Shown here: positions 53,834 to 61,986 of the stretch, piece after piece
Position numbering within the stretch: position 1 is the stretch's first letter
Layout: each line of letters opens with the position of its first letter
Assembly (NCBI RefSeq): GCF_002266435.3
Contig: NZ_CP029426.2
Coordinates: 2,572,001 to 2,636,000 of the forward strand
DNA length: 64,000 nt
Direction of reading: 5' to 3'
Origin: Bradyrhizobium amphicarpaeae
GTDB taxonomy: Bacteria; Pseudomonadota; Alphaproteobacteria; Rhizobiales; Xanthobacteraceae
Made by a program: the position numbers and the translations under genes
Notes under the pieces: model-generated
What the model saw: only the letters and a program-made list of their open reading frames with translations
Told to the model about the DNA's origin: nothing
The model's database searches: none

Positions 53834-54622
53834 CTACAGCCGAAACTCGTTGGTGAGCTCGCCGATGCCGTCGATTGCCACCGTGACAATATTGACCGGC
53901 TCCTTCATCACGCCGACGCCGACTGAGGTGCCGACGGCGATGAGGTCGCCGGGGAGCAGGGTCATGTCGTGCGAGATCCTGGAGACCAGCACCTCGGCGC
54001 CGAAGATCATGTCCGAGATCGGATAGTTCTGCCGCTCGGCGCCGTTGAGGATGGTGCGGACGGTCAGCTTGGCCGGATCGAGACCGGTCGCGATGACCGG
54101 GCCGAACGGGCCGTAATCGTCGATGCCCTTGGCGCGGGCCCATTGCGGGAAGGTGGGATCGCTGGTCAGGATGTCGTTGGCGGTGATGTCGTTGACGCAG
54201 GTGTAGCCGAAGATGCAGCCGTGTGCTTCGGCCGGCGACACGCGGGCGCAGGTCTTGCCGATGACGATGCCGAGTTCGCCTTCATAGGTGGTCTTGCCGT
54301 CGTAATAAGAGGGCCTGCGGATCACGGCGCCCGGCGTCGTGATGCTCGTGGTGGCCTTGAGCAGATAGAGCGGCTCCGGCGGCTCGGGCTGGTTCAGCTT
54401 GGCCGCGAGCGCATGAAAATTATTCCAGAGCGCGACGATCTTGCTGGGCGCGCAGGGCGCGAGCAACTCGACCTCAGACAGCGCCAGAATCTTGCTGGTG
54501 GCGGCGTTGCGGCCGAACATCTCGCCCTCGTGCACACTGATGCCCGACGAGGTCAGCGTGCCGAAGCCGGTCGCGCCATTGTTCCGGAAGCGCAGCCATT
54601 GCTTCATCTCGCTCGCCATCAT
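53834..54622 (-). CDS. Fumarylacetoacetate hydrolase family protein
   Basis: 262 aa. FAH-family proteins hydrolyse or decarboxylate acylpyruvates and related diketo acids. The conserved metal site is visible as YEGELGIVIGK (ExE pair) and the D of DITANDILTSD; the N-terminal SKIVALWNNFHALAAKLNQPEP and the GAEVLVSRISHDMTLLPGDLIAVGTSVGVG end are family features. The stop codon of the preceding reductase gene overlaps its start by four bases (ATGA). Together the two form a small catabolic unit whose substrate cannot be told. Confidence 0.93.
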   Translation of the reverse strand: MMASEMKQWLRFRNNGATGFGTLTSSGISVHEGEMFGRNAATSKILALSEVELLAPCAPSKIVALWNNFHALAAKLNQPEPPEPLYLLKATTSITTPGAVIRRPSYYDGKTTYEGELGIVIGKTCARVSPAEAHGCIFGYTCVNDITANDILTSDPTFPQWARAKGIDDYGPFGPVIATGLDPAKLTVRTILNGAERQNYPISDMIFGAEVLVSRISHDMTLLPGDLIAVGTSVGVGVMKEPVNIVTVAIDGIGELTNEFRL

Positions 54623-55638
54623 GCCACCGCCAGTGCGCGGGGATCGCTGGGTGCCGAGACGCCGTCATAGAGCCCGGCAATGCGGGCGCGCTGGGTCACC
54701 ATCGCCAGCACGGAGTCGAGCGCGGGCGTGGCGATGCCGGTGAGGCGGCCCATCTCCTGCACCACGGTGACGAGCGGGTCGATCTCCATCGGGCGGCCGC
54801 GCTCGAGGTCCTGCAGCATCGAGGTCTTGTGCGCGCCGACCTTGCGGGCGCCTTCGATGCGGCGCTCGACGTCGACGCGGAACTTGACGCCGAAGGTCTC
54901 GGCGATCGCCTGCGTTTCCATCATGATCGCGCGCGACAGCGCGCGCGTGGACGGATCGGTGCAGATCACGTCGAGCGTCGCATGGGTCAGCGCGCTGATC
55001 GGGTTGAAGCAGACGTTGCCCCAGAGCTTGAGCCAGATCTCGTCGCGGATGCGGTCGAGCACCGGCGCCTTCAGCCCGGCTGCGACGAACAAATCGGCGA
55101 GGCGCTGCACATCGGGCGTGATCTCGCCGGAGGGCTCGCCGAGCGGGAAGTTGTTGCCGTAGACGTGGCGGATCACGCCGGGCGCCTCGATCTCGGTGGC
55201 GGGATAGACGATGCAGCCGATGGCGCGCTCGGCGCCGATCTCGCGCCATTGCCGCCCGCCGGGGTCGATGCTCTCCAGCGTCGAATTCTCGTATGGGCCG
55301 CCGTGCTTGTAGAAATACCAATAGGGGATGCCGTTGACGGCGGTGACGATGCGGGTGTGGGGCCCGAGCAGCGGCCGCATCCTCTCGATCACGCCGGTGA
55401 TCGAATGCGCCTTCAGCGTGATGACGATGTAATCCTGCACGCCGAGCTCAGCGGGATCGTCGGTGCAGCGCGGATGTACGGTGTGCGTCTCCTCGCCGGC
55501 GAGCAGCGTCAGGCCGCGCTCGCGCATGGCGGCAAGATGCGCGCCGCGCGCGATGAGGCTGACATCGGCGCCGGCGCGCGCAAGCTGAACCCCGAGATAT
55601 CCGCCGATCGCGCCGGCGCCGTAGATGCAGATCTTCAT
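54619..55638 (-). CDS. 2-dehydropantoate 2-reductase family protein
   Basis: 339 aa. The Rossmann start MKICIYGAGAIGGYLGVQLA, the VKAHSITGVIE segment and the ketopantoate reductase C-terminal domain (KLWGNVCFNPISALTHATLDV, RKVGAHKTSMLQDLERGRPMEIDPLV with the K/N/S catalytic set) are clear. Such proteins act as PanE in pantothenate synthesis or as catabolic 2-oxoacid reductases. The tight coupling with a FAH-family gene and lack of panB or panC nearby favours the catabolic role, so the symbol panE is not given. Confidence 0.92.
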   Translation of the reverse strand: MKICIYGAGAIGGYLGVQLARAGADVSLIARGAHLAAMRERGLTLLAGEETHTVHPRCTDDPAELGVQDYIVITLKAHSITGVIERMRPLLGPHTRIVTAVNGIPYWYFYKHGGPYENSTLESIDPGGRQWREIGAERAIGCIVYPATEIEAPGVIRHVYGNNFPLGEPSGEITPDVQRLADLFVAAGLKAPVLDRIRDEIWLKLWGNVCFNPISALTHATLDVICTDPSTRALSRAIMMETQAIAETFGVKFRVDVERRIEGARKVGAHKTSMLQDLERGRPMEIDPLVTVVQEMGRLTGIATPALDSVLAMVTQRARIAGLYDGVSAPSDPRALAVA

Positions 55639-55732
55639 GAAATCCTCGCGGGAGACCGGAATTTTGGGACGAATGATCCGGTCCGGCTCGAACGTGTCCG
55701 AGCCGGCCGGTAGTCGCGGGGGTGTGCGTCGC

Positions 55733-56161
55733 TTAGGCGGCGGCTTGCGGCATGCCGTTGAGGGCCTCGTCCATGGCAGCGGCGATGTCGCGCATGCTGA
55801 TGACGGAGACGAGGCTGTAATCGTCGATGACAGGCAAATGGCGGATGTGATGCCGGTTCATCAAATGGCGGACCTGCTCGAGCGTGTCGCTGGAGCCGCA
55901 GGACACCAGTTGCTGCACCGAGACCAGCTGCGAGACCTTGACGTTGACGGCGTTCGCGCCGTGCTCGGCGACGGCGCGCACCACGTCGCGCTCGGTGAAC
56001 ATGCCGACGGCCGTATTACCCTCGGAGCGGACCACGTCCTTGACCACGAGAGCGCTGATGTTGTTGGCGCGCATCAGCTTGGCGGCGATACCCACCGTTT
56101 CGTTCATCCGCACCGTGACGACGCGCGGCGTCTTCTTGCGCAGAATGTCTCCGACCAGCAT
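55733..56161 (-). CDS. CBS-domain protein
   Basis: 142 aa, a tandem pair of CBS domains and nothing else. Domain one is VTVRMNETVGIAAKLMRANNISALVV with GMFTERDVVRAV, domain two QLVSVQQLVSCGSSDTLEQVRH with HIRHLPVIDDYSLVSVISMRDIA (motifs quoted separately). CBS pairs bind adenosine nucleotides or act as small sensors. The ATG at 56161 is preceded by GGGAGG. The operator-like site at 56195 lies 34 bp upstream. The gene precedes no partner on the same strand, but its promoter matches those of the two transporters and a 45-aa peptide. Confidence 0.9.
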   Translation of the reverse strand: MLVGDILRKKTPRVVTVRMNETVGIAAKLMRANNISALVVKDVVRSEGNTAVGMFTERDVVRAVAEHGANAVNVKVSQLVSVQQLVSCGSSDTLEQVRHLMNRHHIRHLPVIDDYSLVSVISMRDIAAAMDEALNGMPQAAA

Positions 56162-56194
56162 TGCAACCTCCCTGGGTGAATGTCGGAGCAAGTG

Positions 56195-56211
56195 TGGTAT
56201 ACATAATACCA
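56195..56211 (-). promoter_or_regulatory. 17-bp palindromic operator, site 1 (CBS gene)
   Basis: Minus strand TGGTATTATGTATACCA, a perfect 6-bp inverted repeat with 5-bp spacer. It lies within the 17-bp spacer between TTGACG (-35-like) and CACACT (-10-like), where a bound repressor would block RNA polymerase. Same motif at 57775, 59264 and 59652. Confidence 0.75.
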
Positions 56212-56296
56212 ATCGTCAAGCGTTGGTTTGGGTGATCCGAAAAATCTTGCGACAGCAATACTGACGTTGCCGGAGGCGAGAGCCGGGGAGCCAAGG

Positions 56297-56325
56297 AAAA
56301 AGGGGCGCATCGCTGCGCCCCTTTT
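56297..56325 (-). terminator. Terminator of the first transporter gene
   Basis: A 12-bp stem AAAAGGGGCGCA (56298-56309) and TGCGCCCCTTTT (56314-56325) with a 4-base loop. On the minus strand it follows the transporter stop by 27 bp and ends in a T-run. Both sides carry A/T runs, so it can also work in the other direction. Confidence 0.8.
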
Positions 56326-56351
56326 CGACCCATCCGATAGCGTGTGCCGGC

Positions 56352-57674
56352 TCACGCCGTCTCGGTCTTGGCATTCGTCGTTGCGGTGTTCGCGCTCTCG
56401 GCTTCCTTGCCGAGGATGAAGGAGCGACGCAGCGGCTTGATCACGAACAGCGCCATCAGCGCCGCCGTCGCGTTCAAGGCGACCGCGATCACGAACACGG
56501 CCTTCCAGCCATAGGCGGTCGAGATCACGCTGGCGAGCGGCACCAGCAGCGATGCGGTGCCTTTCGCGGTGTAGAGCATGCCGTTGTTGGTGGTCGCGAA
56601 TTTCGAGCCGAAGGTGTCGCCGCAGGTCGCCGGGAACAGCGAGTAGATCTCGCCGAACACGCCGAAATACACCGCGGTCGCCAGCACGAACACGACCGGG
56701 ACGTGACCGTAGGCCGACAGCGTCAGCAGCATGAGGGCCGCGGTTCCGAAGGCGATGAACATGGTGTTCTCGCGGCCGATCGTGTCGGACACGAAACCGA
56801 AGAACGGGCGACCGAAGCCGTCGAAGATGCGGTCGAGCGAGATCGCGAAGGTCAATGCCGCCATCTGGAAGCCGGCGAGCGAAACCGGCGTGTCGGCGAT
56901 CTTGAAGTCGTGCGCGATCGGCGCGATCTGCGCCGCGGTCATCAGACCGCCGGAGGCGACCATGACGAAGACGAGGTACATCACCCAGAAAATAGGGGCC
57001 CGCAGCACCTGCGGCGGCGTGAAGTCGATCTTGGTCTGCGGCAGATTGAGCTGCTTCTTCTTCGGCGGGATCGAGATGCGCGGCGGCTGGATGAAGAAGG
57101 CGAGCACGAACACGATCACGCCTTGGCCGATGCCGAAGTTCAGGAAGGCGTGCTGGTAGCCGCTCGAAGCGATCATGTGGGCGATCGGCACCACCGTGAG
57201 TGCGGCGCCAGCGCCGAAGCCGGCGGCGGTCGCGCCGGCGGCGAGGCCGCGTCGATCGGGGAACCATTTGAGCGCGTTGCCGACGCAGGTGCCGTACACC
57301 GCGCCCGCACCGATGCCGCCGATGACGGCCGCCGTGTAGAGCAGGGGAAGGCTGTCGGCGTAGGAATTGAGAATCCAGGAGAGCGCGATCATTACGCCGC
57401 CGAACATGACGACGATGCGCGGGCCATACTTGTCGACGAACCAGGCCTCGATCGGCACCAGCCAGGTCTCGGTCACGACGAAGATGGTGAAGGCGAGCTG
57501 GATCGCGGCGCGGCCCCAATGGTGGGCGTGATCGATCGGATCGACGAACAGCGTCCAGCCATATTGCAGGTTGGCGATCATCGCCATGCAGACGATGCCC
57601 ATGGCGAGCTGGAGCCAACGGAAACCTGTGCGAAGAGGCGCGGCCGTGACGGCGCCATCCGTGCTGGAAATCAT
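56352..57674 (-). CDS. OxlT-like MFS transporter (oxalate:formate antiporter family), copy 1
   Basis: 440 aa from the ATG at 57674; a GGAGG-like sequence precedes it. Twelve membrane helices are expected, starting WLQLAMGIVCMAMIANLQYGW. Family motifs: the conserved NLQYGWTLFV helix, KYGPRIVVMFGG, GTCVGNALKWFPDRRGLAAG loop, and DTIGRENTMF. OxlT exchanges oxalate for formate. It is paralogous to the gene at 57926 (the GTCVGNALKWFPD and GRENTMFIAFG stretches are identical). The shared 17-bp operator lies 100 bp upstream. Direction and substrate are inferred from family only. Confidence 0.9.
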   Translation of the reverse strand: MISSTDGAVTAAPLRTGFRWLQLAMGIVCMAMIANLQYGWTLFVDPIDHAHHWGRAAIQLAFTIFVVTETWLVPIEAWFVDKYGPRIVVMFGGVMIALSWILNSYADSLPLLYTAAVIGGIGAGAVYGTCVGNALKWFPDRRGLAAGATAAGFGAGAALTVVPIAHMIASSGYQHAFLNFGIGQGVIVFVLAFFIQPPRISIPPKKKQLNLPQTKIDFTPPQVLRAPIFWVMYLVFVMVASGGLMTAAQIAPIAHDFKIADTPVSLAGFQMAALTFAISLDRIFDGFGRPFFGFVSDTIGRENTMFIAFGTAALMLLTLSAYGHVPVVFVLATAVYFGVFGEIYSLFPATCGDTFGSKFATTNNGMLYTAKGTASLLVPLASVISTAYGWKAVFVIAVALNATAALMALFVIKPLRRSFILGKEAESANTATTNAKTETA

Positions 57675-57774
57675 AAGAACCTCCCAACGCGCCTGATTGA
57701 TTGCGACGTGGGATTGCAAGATGACCCAGTGTCGCAAATATTGTGTCTTATCGTCGCAAGCGCTTAGCGGAGCT

Positions 57775-57791
57775 TGGTATACGATATTCCA
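57775..57791 (-). promoter_or_regulatory. 17-bp palindromic operator, site 2 (transporter 1)
   Basis: Minus strand TGGAATATCGTATACCA. It matches site 1 at 13 of 17 positions and lies in the spacer between TTGCAT and CAAGCT. It is 101 bp from the transporter start, so a longer leader precedes translation there. Confidence 0.65.
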
Positions 57792-57866
57792 GAATGCAAG
57801 CCCAATCTGCGGCGGATTGTCACAAATCTGCGGTTCCCTGTCGGTGGGCAGGCCGGGACTCGCCAA

Positions 57867-57896
57867 ACGAAAACGCCCGGCCGCGAGGCCGGGCGT
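57867..57896 (-). terminator. Terminator of the second transporter gene
   Basis: A 10-bp GC stem ACGCCCGGCC (57873-57882) and GGCCGGGCGT (57887-57896), loop of four, followed on the minus strand by a T-run. It lies 30 bp after the transporter stop. Confidence 0.85.
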
Positions 57897-57925
57897 CTGC
57901 TCGGTGGAAGGCTATGGTGAGCGCG

Positions 57926-59212
57926 TCAGGCGACGGTCGATTTGGCGACCACAACCTTGCGCCACGGCTTGAGCACCGCGATCGCCAGCAGCGAAGCCAG
58001 GATGTTGGCACCGGCCGCGATGATGAACACGCTGTCCCAGGTGCCCGACGATTGCTGCATGTAGTTGGCGATCGGCACCAGCAGTGCGGCGGTGCCCTTC
58101 GCGGTGTAGAGCAGGCCGGCATTGGTGGTGGCGAACTTGGCGCCGAACGTGTCGGTGCAGGTCGAGGGGAATAGCGAGTAGATCTCACCCCAGGCGAAGA
58201 ACACGAAGCCCGACAGCAGCACGAACCAGATCGGATCGTGTCCCCAGAGGTAGAGCATCCAGATGCCGAAGCCTTCCATGCCGAAGGCGATGAACATCGT
58301 GTTCTCGCGGCCGATCATGTCGGAGATCCAGCCGAAGAACGGACGCGTCAGGCCGTTGAGCACGCGGTCGATCGTGGCCGCGAACGTCACTGCCGTCATC
58401 GTCACCGCCATCAGCGTGACCGGTACGTTGTCGACCTTCCAGTCCGCCGCGATGGGCTTCAGGTTCGCCGTCACCATCAGGCCGCCGGCGCCGACGATCA
58501 CGAACATGAAATACATCAGCCAGAAGATCGGCTGACGCAGCACCTCGGTCGGCTGGTAGTTGCGCCGGGTCTGCAGCAGATTGGCGTTCGCCACCATGTT
58601 CGGCACCTGGCCCGCTTTCGGCGCGAGCAGGAAGAAGGCGAGGATGCAGATGATGATGCCCTGTCCGAGGCCGAAATAGAGGAAGGTGGTCTGGAATCCA
58701 CTGTCCTTGATCATGGCCTGGATTGGCGCGACGGTCAGCGCGGAGCCCGCACCGAAGCCCGCGGCCGTGATGCCCGCGGCAAGACCGCGCTTGTCCGGAA
58801 ACCATTTCAGCGCGTTGCCGACGCAAGTGCCGTAGACGCCGCCGGCGCCGATGCCGGCGATGATCATGCCGAGATAGTAGCCGTTCAGCGTGGTGGCCTG
58901 CGCGTTGATCGCCCAGCCGATGGCGCAGAGCACGCCGCCGACCAGCACCACGAGGCGAGGACCGTATTTGTCGACGAACCATCCTTCGATCGGGACCAGC
59001 CAGGTCTCGAACAGGACGAAGAGGGTAAAGGCCCATTGGATCGACGCGCGATCCCAGCCGAACTTCTTCTGGATGTCGGGGACGAAGAACGTCCAGCCGT
59101 ATTGATAGTTGGCGATCATCACCATCGCCGCTACACCGACCGCCAATTGCGCCCAGCGATATGTGTCGCTAACGCGCGCTGTTGGGGCCGTTGCCTGCAC
59201 CATGTCCGTCAT
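57926..59212 (-). CDS. OxlT-like MFS transporter (oxalate:formate antiporter family), copy 2
   Basis: 428 aa. Twelve-helix MFS protein starting RWAQLAVGVAAMVMIANYQYGW, with KYGPRLVVLVGG, VYGTCVGNALKWFPDKRGLAAG and MIGRENTMFIAFG motifs shared with copy 1. OxlT-family members exchange oxalate and formate; the tandem pair could have split import and export roles. Its start is 52 bp from operator site 3. Upstream gap to copy 1 has its own terminator and promoter, so the two are separate transcripts. Confidence 0.9.
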   Translation of the reverse strand: MTDMVQATAPTARVSDTYRWAQLAVGVAAMVMIANYQYGWTFFVPDIQKKFGWDRASIQWAFTLFVLFETWLVPIEGWFVDKYGPRLVVLVGGVLCAIGWAINAQATTLNGYYLGMIIAGIGAGGVYGTCVGNALKWFPDKRGLAAGITAAGFGAGSALTVAPIQAMIKDSGFQTTFLYFGLGQGIIICILAFFLLAPKAGQVPNMVANANLLQTRRNYQPTEVLRQPIFWLMYFMFVIVGAGGLMVTANLKPIAADWKVDNVPVTLMAVTMTAVTFAATIDRVLNGLTRPFFGWISDMIGRENTMFIAFGMEGFGIWMLYLWGHDPIWFVLLSGFVFFAWGEIYSLFPSTCTDTFGAKFATTNAGLLYTAKGTAALLVPIANYMQQSSGTWDSVFIIAAGANILASLLAIAVLKPWRKVVVAKSTVA

Positions 59213-59263
59213 AAAGCCTCCCGTGGCGCCTCTAATTGTTCTGCGAGCGCTGGGGCGGCATTC

Positions 59264-59280
59264 TTGTATTCATTATGCCA
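59264..59280 (-). promoter_or_regulatory. 17-bp palindromic operator, site 3 (transporter 2)
   Basis: Minus strand TGGCATAATGAATACAA, the least symmetric of the four. It lies between TTGAAC and AAGAAT with 17-bp spacing. The upstream GCTTG is shared with sites 1 and 2. Confidence 0.65.
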
Positions 59281-59362
59281 AGGTTCAAGCGCTGGTCCGG
59301 CCACCGTGCGCAAATGCCGCAGTCTTGGTCCGACTGCGGCTGTGACTCAGGGACAGCACAAG

Positions 59363-59392
59363 TAGAAATGGCCCCGTCCTGCGGGGCCATTC
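59363..59392 (-). terminator. Hairpin terminator after the 45-aa gene
   Basis: ATGGCCCC (59368-59375) pairs with GGGGCCAT (59383-59390), loop of seven; on the minus strand TTTCT follows. It lies 68 bp after the peptide stop codon and ahead of transporter 2's promoter. Confidence 0.65.
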
Positions 59393-59457
59393 ATCAAAAG
59401 TAGTATGTGGACGCTTCTTAAACCTGGCGCATCGCGCCCGCAGCGCGGTGGCGCTGC

Positions 59458-59595
59458 TTACAGGCCGAAGCGCGGCAGGTCGCCGTTGTGGTTCGAGATC
59501 TCGGCGCTCGCCATCAGGAACCGGTCGACAGCGGCCATGAATCGCGCGAACAGCGAGGCGGAGGGGGCAAGAGCGATGGTGGCGGTCTTGGACAT
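59458..59595 (-). CDS. 45-aa peptide of the operator-linked group
   Basis: Starts at the ATG at 59595 with AAAGGGA nine bases before it, and stops at 59458 (TAA). The sequence is MSKTATIALAPSASLFARFM, then AAVDRFLMASAEISNHNGDL, ending PRFGL. One amphipathic helix (about residues 12-32) and a polar tail ending in PRFGL are visible; there is no signal or membrane span. Peptides with such a GDLPRFGL-like end occur in Bradyrhizobium; I know no function. It has its own operator (site 4) and terminator, so it is a deliberate transcription unit, not chance. Confidence 0.75.
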   Translation of the reverse strand: MSKTATIALAPSASLFARFMAAVDRFLMASAEISNHNGDLPRFGL

Positions 59596-59651
59596 CTGAA
59601 ATCCCTTTCTCAAGACAGTCAGTATTGCTGTCTCATTTCGAAGGGCAATCT

Positions 59652-59668
59652 ACGTATACCAGATGCCA
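59652..59668 (-). promoter_or_regulatory. 17-bp palindromic operator, site 4 (45-aa peptide gene)
   Basis: Minus strand TGGCATCTGGTATACGT. It lies between TAGACA and TAGATT with a 17-bp spacer, 57 bp before the peptide start codon. A second, differently spaced dyad TGCCAT-CGC-ATGGCA (59680-59694) is just upstream. Confidence 0.65.
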
Positions 59669-59878
59669 GTGTCTATGCATGCCATCGCATGGCAGCATGT
59701 ACTCTCCCGCATTGCAGCATAATCATCCGTTAAAGGGGCCGTATCGGGCTTAAAATTGCGGGCGGGACCGCTGCGGCAGGTGCAGATTCTGATGCGCTGC
59801 AGCAAAACCGGACTTGGCAGGGCAGACCAAAGCCGTTAGTGGTTCGCCCCCTTTTCCAGTCATCCGTCAGAGTGGTTC

Positions 59879-61210
59879 ATGTCGAGCGCCTCGCCCGCCG
59901 TCTCGATCGGCATCGATTTTGGGACCAGCAATACGGTCGTCGCCCTTGCCGCCGACGACCGCCGGGTCGAGGCCATCCGCTTCGACCACGGCGGACAGCG
60001 CCACAGCGTCTACGTGTCGGCTTTGTGCTTCTGGGAGGACCGGCCGGGCGCCGGCGCCCAGGCGGAGGGCGGCCCCTGGGCGATCGAGACGTTCCTCGAA
60101 GGACGCCACGTCTACCGCTTTCTGCAGTCGTTCAAGACCTTTGCTGCGAGCTCCAGCTTCCAGACCACGCAAGTGTTCCGGCAGCGTTTCAAGTTCGAGG
60201 ATATTCTGGCGGCGTTCCTGCGCACGCTGGCGCGCCATGGCGGCGAGAAGCTCGGCTTCGAGACGTCCAACATTACCGTCGGGCGTCCCGTGCGCTTCGC
60301 CGGCGGCAATCCCGACGAGGCGCTGGCGATGCAGCGCTACCGCGCCGCGTTCGAGCGCCTGGGCGCCGGCCACGCGCGCTACGTCTACGAGCCCGTTGGC
60401 GCGGCGTTTTCCTTTGCCCGAAGGCTGGAGCGCGATGCCACCGTGCTGGTGGCGGATTTCGGCGGCGGCACCAGCGATTTCTCCGTGATGCGTTTCTCGC
60501 GCACGGGCGGTGCCCTTCGCGCCGAGCCGCTCGGCCACGCCGGCATCGGCATCGCCGGCGACACGTTCGACTATCGCATCGTCGACCGCGTCGTCTCGCC
60601 GCGGCTCGGCAAGGGCTCCAGCTTCCGCTCGTTCGACAAGGTGCTGCCGATCCCAACCGGCCACTACACCAACCTCGCGCGTTGGCATCAGCTCGCGATG
60701 ATGAAGAGCAACGGCGATCTGCGCGAACTCAGGGATCTTGCGCGCACCGCGCTGAAGCCGAAGCTGCTCGAGGATTTCATCACCATCGTCGATCTCGACC
60801 TCGGCTTTTCGCTGTACCGTGCGGTGTCGAATGCCAAGGTCGCGCTGTCGGCGCAGGACGAGGTGGATTTTCGCTTCAAGGGCGGTGGTGTCGACATCGG
60901 CGCGGCCATCACCCGGAAGAATTTCGAAGCCTGGATTGCCGACGACATCGCCCGGCTGGGGGCCACCGTCGACAAGGTGCTGGCCGAAGCCGGCGTCACC
61001 GCGCGCGAGATCGAGAAGGTGTTCCTGACCGGCGGCACCTCCTTCGTGCCGGCGGTGCGAAAATTGTTCGCCGAGCGGTTCGGCAACGAACGGCTGATGT
61101 CTGGCGACCAGTTCGAGTCGATCGCCTATGGCCTCGCGCTGATCGGGCACAGTCCCGACCCCGACCGCTGGACTGCGGGCGGCGGGCTCGAGGCGAAGGC
61201 AGGCGGGTAG
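59879..61210 (+). CDS. Hsp70-family (YegD-like) ATPase
   Basis: 443 aa, an actin-like ATPase without the usual Hsp70 peptide-binding domain. Phosphate loop 1 VSIGIDFGTSNTVVA, connecting AFSFARRL, loop 2 VLVADFGGGTSDFSVMRF, and the adenosine site VFLTGGTSFVPAVRKLF are clear. YegD of enteric bacteria has the same length and layout; its client is unknown. No dnaJ or grpE is near. It is transcribed alone, and the 283-bp gap before it holds nothing but the site 4 promoter facing away. Confidence 0.92.
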   Translation: MSSASPAVSIGIDFGTSNTVVALAADDRRVEAIRFDHGGQRHSVYVSALCFWEDRPGAGAQAEGGPWAIETFLEGRHVYRFLQSFKTFAASSSFQTTQVFRQRFKFEDILAAFLRTLARHGGEKLGFETSNITVGRPVRFAGGNPDEALAMQRYRAAFERLGAGHARYVYEPVGAAFSFARRLERDATVLVADFGGGTSDFSVMRFSRTGGALRAEPLGHAGIGIAGDTFDYRIVDRVVSPRLGKGSSFRSFDKVLPIPTGHYTNLARWHQLAMMKSNGDLRELRDLARTALKPKLLEDFITIVDLDLGFSLYRAVSNAKVALSAQDEVDFRFKGGGVDIGAAITRKNFEAWIADDIARLGATVDKVLAEAGVTAREIEKVFLTGGTSFVPAVRKLFAERFGNERLMSGDQFESIAYGLALIGHSPDPDRWTAGGGLEAKAGG

Positions 61211-61234
61211 GGCCTTTGCCGATCCGAGTGCGCG

Positions 61235-61379
61235 CCTCGTCCTTCGAGACGACCGCTTCGCGGTCTCCTCAGGATAAGGCTAAGCGGCACCGCCGCTCGT
61301 TGAAACTGGTGCCGCGCAGTCGATCCTCATCCTGAGGGCCCGCCAACGGCGGGCGTCTCCAAGGATGGCCACAAGGATG
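61235..61379. repeat. CCTCGTCCTTCGAGACG-type repeat
   Basis: The block starts CCTCGTCCTTCGAGACG and ends CGTCTCCAAGGATGG, with inner CTCAGGATAAGGC and CCTCATCCTGAGGGC arms and a small GCCCGCC-AAC-GGCGGGC hairpin. It fills the gap between the convergent Hsp70-like and SRPBCC genes. Confidence 0.7.
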
Positions 61380-61399
61380 GTGCCCGCCCGATCTGCACG

Positions 61400-61843
61400 C
61401 TACTGATTGATCTCGGGCTCGACGAGCTTCGCCAGATTGCGCAGCGATTCCTGCCAGCCGAGATAGCAGGCCTCTGGCGGAATCACGTCGGGGATGCCGG
61501 CCTGCGTGATGTCGATCTCGGTGCCGACGGAAACCTTCTTCAGGATCACCGTGACCTCGATCTCGCCGGGCAGGTTCGGATCGTCGAACCTGTCGGTGTA
61601 GCGAAGGCGTTCGCCGGGCACGAGCTCGAGATATTCGCCGCCGAACGAATGGCTGTTGCCGGTCGTGAAATTCCGGAACGACATCTTGAACGTGCCGCCG
61701 ACCTTGGGCTCGAAATGATGCACGGTGCAGGTAAAGCCGTTCGGCGGCAGCCATTTCGCCATCGCATCGGCCTCCAGGAAGGCGCGATAGACTTTTTGCG
61801 GGCTGGTCGCGAGAACGCGGTGCAGGCGGATCGTGCTGGGCAT
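61400..61843 (-). CDS. SRPBCC / AHSA1-family protein
   Basis: 147 aa from the ATG at 61843. The helix-grip fold of activator of Hsp90 ATPase-like proteins is seen in IRLHRVLATSPQKVYRAFLEADAMAKWLPP, VGGTFKMSFRNF, GGEYLELVPGERLRYTDRFDD and the terminal helix GWQESLRNLAKLVE (quoted as separate motifs). Such proteins bind small hydrophobic ligands; this one has no known ligand. Its closeness to an Hsp70-like gene is of interest only by name, since bacterial AHSA1-like proteins are not Hsp90 partners. Confidence 0.9.
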   Translation of the reverse strand: MPSTIRLHRVLATSPQKVYRAFLEADAMAKWLPPNGFTCTVHHFEPKVGGTFKMSFRNFTTGNSHSFGGEYLELVPGERLRYTDRFDDPNLPGEIEVTVILKKVSVGTEIDITQAGIPDVIPPEACYLGWQESLRNLAKLVEPEINQ

Positions 61844-61986
61844 GGTTGTTGTCCTCAGTAATTGATGGGCCCGAGATTGGCGTCTCAAGATTGGCGTCTA
61901 TGGCCCATTCATGTCACGAGGACGATCGCGAAGCCGCCGATCCGACAGGCGTCCTGGATTTTTTTGGAGATCGTCCGGCCGGCCTG

